Assembly: GCA_002506485.1 (NCBI GenBank)
Contig: DAXQ01000064.1
Span: 1 to 9,781 of the forward strand
Source of the DNA: Euryarchaeota archaeon UBA136
Lineage (GTDB): Archaea; Thermoplasmatota; Poseidoniia; MGIII; CG-Epi1
Direction of reading: 5' to 3'
Length of the DNA: 9,781 nt
Below, one piece after another: positions 6,524 to 9,781 of this stretch; the first letter of the stretch is position 1, and each line of letters opens with the position of its first letter. Position numbers and translations under genes: made by a program. The notes under the pieces were generated by a model. It ran no database searches and was not told the DNA's origin. It was given only the letters and a program-made list of their open reading frames with translations.

Positions 6524-7457
6524 AGAAATCAAGAAGGCGTTTAAAGATGATTTACTGTTATTGGTACACCATCACGCCGATGTAGATTCCGTAGCCTCGG
6601 CTATCGCTTTGAAGACTGTATTCCGTGATGCGACTATCTGTGCATCAGATGGAATAAGTGTTTCGGGCCAGAATATTGCTAAAATCACAGCCGATGATAT
6701 ACTACCCAAACCTCCTACAGAATGGGATGGGACTGTAATCGCTCTGGATAGTCCCAATCCAGAACATTGTGGGCCAGTTCCTAAAGCGAAACAGGTTGTT
6801 GTCATTGATCATCATGGCAAAATCACAGGATGGCCAAAAGGTACGGAAATTATCCACCAACCTCAGAAAACAAGCACGGCTGAGATAATATTCCTCTTGA
6901 TGAAAGAGATGAAATTGGAAATTAGCAAAACCTGTGCTACGGTACTACTTTCTGCAATTTATACTGATACTGGACAGTTCAGACATGCGAACAATGAAAC
7001 CTTCAATGTTGCAAGCGAATTGTGTAATGCAGGAGCAAATCCACAAGAAATTATCAACATTCTGGATCGAGAACGCCCGCTAGCCCAGAAAACCATGTTC
7101 CTCAAGGCTGCGCAAAGAATGAAATGGCTACAGGAGGGGAAATGGATAATTGCGACCAGTCAAGTAGGTTCATTTGAATCAGGATCAGCGAGATTGTTAA
7201 TTGTTCTGGGAGCTGATGTGGCGATAGTTGCCTCTGGAAACAAAAAAGGTGAGATGAGATTATCTACCAGAGCATCTAACCATATTGTCTCGAAGGGATT
7301 TAACCTTACCACAGTCCTAGAATCTGTAGAGGATGTGAATGGTGGTTCAGCTGGAGGACATCCAGGGGCTGCAGGATACAACGGAAAGGGAGACGCTGAG
7401 GCTATAACTGAAATCACAAAACAAAAATGTATCTCATCGATAAGGGAACTGCCTTAA
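6510..7457 (+). CDS. DHH/DHHA1 family phosphoesterase
   Basis: A 315-residue enzyme of the DHH superfamily (RecJ/NrnA-like), metal-dependent phosphoesterases acting on single-stranded nucleic acid, nanoRNA, pAp or cyclic dinucleotides. All metal motifs are present: motif I HHHADVD (20-26), motif II Asp80 in ALDSPNPEH, motif III VIDHHG (98-103), motif IV Asp153 in YTDTGQFRHAN. The DHHA1 substrate-binding glycine loop AGGHPGAAG is at 281-289. Length is closer to the short NrnA-like enzymes than to full RecJ, and no OB or membrane domain is seen. ATG 6510 is chosen; a GTG at 6501 has AGGA at 6492-6495 at better spacing and would add three residues. It overlaps pfdB by 14 nt, so it is probably cotranslated; RNA turnover beside the exosome is a reasonable guess. 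The exact substrate cannot be read from sequence. Confidence 0.92.
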   Translation: MLLNEEIKKAFKDDLLLLVHHHADVDSVASAIALKTVFRDATICASDGISVSGQNIAKITADDILPKPPTEWDGTVIALDSPNPEHCGPVPKAKQVVVIDHHGKITGWPKGTEIIHQPQKTSTAEIIFLLMKEMKLEISKTCATVLLSAIYTDTGQFRHANNETFNVASELCNAGANPQEIINILDRERPLAQKTMFLKAAQRMKWLQEGKWIIATSQVGSFESGSARLLIVLGADVAIVASGNKKGEMRLSTRASNHIVSKGFNLTTVLESVEDVNGGSAGGHPGAAGYNGKGDAEAITEITKQKCISSIRELP

Positions 7458-7479
7458 CGATAGGGGTGCATAGCCATTT

Positions 7480-8817
7480 GTGAAATATAGGGCAATATTC
7501 AGAATTTATGGATTGATAATTGCCAATATGCTGCTCATCATGGGCGGGCAGTTGGGGTACCTGTACATCGCAGGCCCAATTTCAATGGATGATGGAAGGC
7601 CAATGACACTTCCTGAGATTCCCTTCTTGGGGCTTCTTGTAATAATCTTAATAATCGCGGGTTTTCTAATTATCGCTGCAATACTACAGAAGATGCCAGC
7701 CCCAATAAGATATCTCTCAATCAATAACCGGCCCTATGCTCGAGAAATTAGAGACGAGACTGATGATTCCGAATCCTCCATCTACAAACCAAACTACCCG
7801 GGACAATTCAGTAGAAAAACGGGGAAGGTTCACTATGACAAAGCTGACCTAGAGGGAAACCTAGATTGGAAAGGGGATGAATCAATACCCAAGGAATTAG
7901 AGCTAAAACTAGGCTCTTTCGAGAAAAGAGAATTGCAACTACCGAAATCCGGATTATTATTTTTTGGATTTCTAATGTCATTGGCACTCGGAATCGTGGC
8001 CCTTGGGGAAAGGGGACCATTCATCTATCTGTTTCCTGTAGCTTTTATTGTAGCCTTCTCATTTCCTGGTTTAATATGGGTGAGTTACATCTACTCCAGA
8101 ACAATAACTTCACCTGAACCTCAGAGACTAGTTTTGATTGCACTAGCATGGGGAATGTTCTCAACCCTGCCAGCCAGCCTCCTGAATGATATCGGAGCAA
8201 GAATAATAGATGTGGACACGAATGCCCTCTTAGGAAATGGTACCTTTGGAAGACCTGAATTAATGCTGGTTTCACTAGTAGCTCCCCTAGTCGAAGAATT
8301 ACTGAAGCCCATAGGACTGATTTTTGTCATGAAACGATTGAAAACCCCGTACGAGGGAGTATTGTACGGTGTAGCATGTGGAATGGGATTCGCAATGATC
8401 GAAAATTTACTTTATGAACTATTCATATTAATCTGGTACGGGTCTGATGCATGGACTATCAACGCCTTTGCAAGGGGCATTGGATCCACGGTCCTGCATG
8501 CGGTCGGTCCTGCAGCTATAGGATATGGAATTGCGTTATCTAATCAAATGGAAAAACCACTGACTAGATATGCACCTATCGCCTACATTTTTGGTGTTGT
8601 GATGCATGGGCTGTGGAATGGTATAGCGACCATGTCCTTCATGCTGGAAGGAAAAACATGGGAATATGTTTCCTACGCCCTTCTCGTGCTAATGGTGATT
8701 CTTTGTCTATTCTTCATAGTTAAAATTCTGGAATATGGAAAAGAATATACTAATATGGAATTAGAGACCCAGAAATTCGAGGAAGAATTAGAAGAAGCAA
8801 CAAATAGCGGTCACTAA
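7480..8817 (+). CDS. PrsW-like intramembrane protease family protein
   Basis: A 445-residue polytopic membrane protein starting at GTG 7480; an in-frame TAG at 7471-7473 excludes an earlier start, and GGGGTG at 7463-7468 may serve as ribosome binding site. Two membrane helices (about 9-31 and 45-70) are followed by an 85-residue charged soluble stretch (71-155), then about eight helices between 157 and 415 and an acidic tail. PrsW motifs sit in the second half: Glu272-Glu273 and Lys276 in VEELLKP, FAMIEN with Glu308 and Asn309, His340, and His376/Asn380 in MHGLWN. PrsW of Bacillus cleaves the anti-sigma factor RsiW, and the family is related to CPBP/Abi-type proteases. Archaea have no such sigma system, so the substrate here is unknown. 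It follows the DHH gene by 22 bp and could be cotranscribed. Confidence 0.87.
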   Translation: MKYRAIFRIYGLIIANMLLIMGGQLGYLYIAGPISMDDGRPMTLPEIPFLGLLVIILIIAGFLIIAAILQKMPAPIRYLSINNRPYAREIRDETDDSESSIYKPNYPGQFSRKTGKVHYDKADLEGNLDWKGDESIPKELELKLGSFEKRELQLPKSGLLFFGFLMSLALGIVALGERGPFIYLFPVAFIVAFSFPGLIWVSYIYSRTITSPEPQRLVLIALAWGMFSTLPASLLNDIGARIIDVDTNALLGNGTFGRPELMLVSLVAPLVEELLKPIGLIFVMKRLKTPYEGVLYGVACGMGFAMIENLLYELFILIWYGSDAWTINAFARGIGSTVLHAVGPAAIGYGIALSNQMEKPLTRYAPIAYIFGVVMHGLWNGIATMSFMLEGKTWEYVSYALLVLMVILCLFFIVKILEYGKEYTNMELETQKFEEELEEATNSGH

Positions 8818-8829
8818 ATACAACTAATA

Positions 8830-8948
8830 CCGTCCTTAGCTCAGACTGGCCAGAGCGGCCGGCTGTAGGGGTCTTTCCCTTTTTCCCGTTAGTACGGGAG
8901 GCCGCAGTTACCGGCAGGTCCCCGGTTCAAATCCGGGAGGACGGACCA
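8830..8948 (+). tRNA. tRNA-Tyr (anticodon GTA), intron-containing, CCA encoded
   Basis: The gene folds as a complete type I tRNA. Acceptor stem CCGTCCT (8830-8836) pairs with AGGACGG (8938-8944); D stem GCTC (8839-8842) with GAGC (8853-8856); anticodon stem GCCGG (8858-8862) with CCGGC (8911-8915); T stem CCCGG (8921-8925) with CCGGG (8933-8937) around loop TTCAAAT. After intron removal the anticodon loop is CTGTAGA, giving anticodon GTA at 8865-8867. The C1-G72 pair and discriminator A73 are the archaeal tyrosine identity elements, supporting Tyr. CCA is encoded at 8946-8948. It starts 12 bp after the PrsW-like gene, so it may be partly transcribed by read-through; CAAATA at 8801-8806 is a weak possible TATA box of its own at suitable distance. 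Confidence 0.97.
8869..8909 (+). other. tRNA intron with canonical bulge-helix-bulge splice motif
   Basis: A 41-nt intron lies at the canonical 37/38 position, one base after the anticodon. The splice motif is complete. A central 4-bp helix pairs CTGT (8863-8866) with GCAG (8904-8907, one G-U). Three-base bulges AGG (8867-8869) and TTA (8908-8910) flank it and are cut between their second and third bases by the splicing endonuclease. The anticodon stem closes one side, and a 5-bp helix GGTCT (8870-8874) with AGGCC (8899-8903, one G-U) the other. Inside, CCCGT/ACGGG (8885-8889 with 8894-8898) forms a small hairpin with a TAGT loop. Confidence 0.95.
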
Positions 8949-8953
8949 TTTTT
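8949..8953 (+). terminator. Oligo-T transcription terminator after tRNA-Tyr
   Basis: Five T residues directly follow the encoded CCA. Short T runs on the non-template strand are the usual intrinsic termination signal for archaeal RNA polymerase. It lies in the 16-bp gap before the convergent transporter gene, so it would also keep tRNA transcription from running antisense into that gene. Confidence 0.6.
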
Positions 8954-8964
8954 CTAGGAATAGA

Positions 8965-9781
8965 TTATTCTGTCTTGCCTGGCATGTAGAGCTTGACGAG
9001 GATTGCAGTCATCAAGGCTATACCAGCAGATACCATTGCTGATGCCACCATCCCATCCATGAAGGCTAGGCGCGCGTTCGCAATCAGCTCGGCACCAAGC
9101 ATATTCCCATCAGCCATCAGTTCCAAACCGATTCGCATTGCTGTTGGGAATGACTCAGTTAGGCCAGAGGAATCAAGACCTTCGGGGACAACCAGGTTCC
9201 TTTGGTAATACTCATTCAACACACTTCCCCCTATAGCTATTCCAAGAGCTCCACCAATCTCCCTACTGGCATCATTGGTTGCACTTCCGACCCCTGCCTT
9301 GTCCTCTGGGATGGATTCCATGACCAGAGTCGTGGAGGGGGCCATTGTCAGGCCCATTCCAAGACCAAGCAGGAAGAACGTCAACGCAATTCTCACATAG
9401 TCAGTATCAATCTCGACCGTGGTGAATAACAGCAGTCCTGCTGTGATTAAAGTCAAACCGGTCGCAACAACGTTGTTACTGCCGAATTTAGCTACGAACT
9501 TGTCGCTGTTCGCTGCTGCGGGCATCAAACCGAGAGGAAGAGGGAGGAACCGGATAGCTGCCTCCAAGGCGGTGTGTCCCCGGACAAGCTGAAAATGTAG
9601 CATCTGAGTGAACATAAACGAGAACATTACAAAGAATGCAAGCGAGATTGCGACCAGTCCCATTGTAAAACCCATCTTACTAAAGAGATCTATAGGAAGT
9701 ATAGGATATTCAGTACTTCTTTCCCATCTGATGAAAGCCAGTGCAAGGGCTATTCCCAAGGCTGCTACACCAAGAGTCTCA
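8965..9781 (-). CDS. MFS transporter, DHA2 (EmrB/QacA-type) family, N-terminal part missing
   Basis: The reverse-strand frame enters from the right edge and ends at TAA 8965-8967; about 271 residues are visible, roughly the C-terminal half of a 14-helix drug:H+ antiporter. A TTG at 9759 is preceded by in-frame coding sequence (ETLGVAA) and is just an internal leucine. About seven hydrophobic segments can be seen. Diagnostic DHA2 features are the GLGMGLTMAPSTTLVMESIP segment and, just after it, the AGVGSATNDASREIGGALGI stretch typical of EmrB/QacA proteins, with the Asn, Arg and paired glycines conserved. It would export toxic compounds or metabolites across the cytoplasmic membrane using the proton gradient. 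By hand count on four 60-base lines GC is about 50%, against roughly 35-42% in the four lines sampled from the central gene run and the PrsW-like gene. It is convergent with the tRNA, 16 bp away. Confidence 0.9.
   Translation of the reverse strand, partial: ETLGVAALGIALALAFIRWERSTEYPILPIDLFSKMGFTMGLVAISLAFFVMFSFMFTQMLHFQLVRGHTALEAAIRFLPLPLGLMPAAANSDKFVAKFGSNNVVATGLTLITAGLLLFTTVEIDTDYVRIALTFFLLGLGMGLTMAPSTTLVMESIPEDKAGVGSATNDASREIGGALGIAIGGSVLNEYYQRNLVVPEGLDSSGLTESFPTAMRIGLELMADGNMLGAELIANARLAFMDGMVASAMVSAGIALMTAILVKLYMPGKTE

Noticed and set aside
8863..8910. A split or frameless tRNA, or a different anticodon from misplacing the intron
   Set aside because: The bulge-helix-bulge motif fixes the cuts after 8868 and 8909 exactly and gives a 7-base loop with GTA; C1-G72 and A73 agree with tyrosine.
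9757..9759. TTG at 9759 as the start of the transporter
   Set aside because: The frame stays open to the window edge with hydrophobic coding sequence, and only half of a DHA2 transporter would be encoded; the gene is simply cut by the window.
1..9781. CRISPR arrays, insertion sequences, transposase or toxin-antitoxin genes
   Set aside because: I saw no regularly spaced repeats, no terminal inverted repeats around an open frame, and no transposase or toxin motifs; every larger frame is accounted for by a recognisable gene.

Overview
The window is archaeal chromosomal DNA. The evidence is a 20S proteasome alpha subunit, an archaeal exosome (Rrp4, Rrp41, Rrp42), ribosomal protein L37Ae, RNA polymerase subunit P, a Pcc1 subunit of KEOPS, prefoldin beta and a tRNA-Tyr with a canonical bulge-helix-bulge intron. 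The proteasome subunit begins much like the Thermoplasma protein. Together with the moderate GC content and the PKD-domain lipoprotein, this suggests the Thermoplasmatota side of the Euryarchaeota, possibly a marine Poseidoniales-like lineage. That placement is inference and no rRNA is present to test it.

Layout. 2-688 (+): the C-terminal part of a TPR-containing protein of unknown function, open at the left edge. 685-1797 (-): a secreted lipoprotein with two PKD domains and an unrecognised C-terminal domain, convergent with the first gene and overlapping it by 4 bp. 1798-1885: a short divergent promoter region with an AT-rich element. 1886-7457 (+): a tightly packed ten-gene run, psmA - SBDS - rrp4 - rrp41 - rrp42 - rpl37ae - rpoP - pcc1 - pfdB - DHH phosphoesterase. 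Most junctions are start/stop overlaps of 1 to 14 nt. 7480-8817 (+): a PrsW-like membrane protease gene 22 bp further on. 8830-8948 (+): intron-containing tRNA-Tyr(GTA) with an encoded CCA end. 8965-9781 (-): the C-terminal half of a DHA2-type MFS drug exporter, cut by the right edge.

The central run is the known archaeal exosome superoperon. It joins RNA degradation (exosome), protein degradation (proteasome alpha), ribosome maturation (SBDS), translation (L37Ae), transcription (RpoP), tRNA t6A modification (Pcc1) and chaperoning (prefoldin). It probably starts at psmA, because the gene upstream is divergent. The only larger internal gap is 73 bp before rrp4. RNase P subunit genes and a Brix-domain gene, found in this cluster in some other archaea, are not present here.

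I see no CRISPR array, insertion sequence, rRNA or obvious new defence system. The less ordinary elements are the flanks: the lipoprotein's C-terminal domain, the long charged insert of the PrsW-like protein, the intron-bearing tRNA, and the more GC-rich transporter next to that tRNA.
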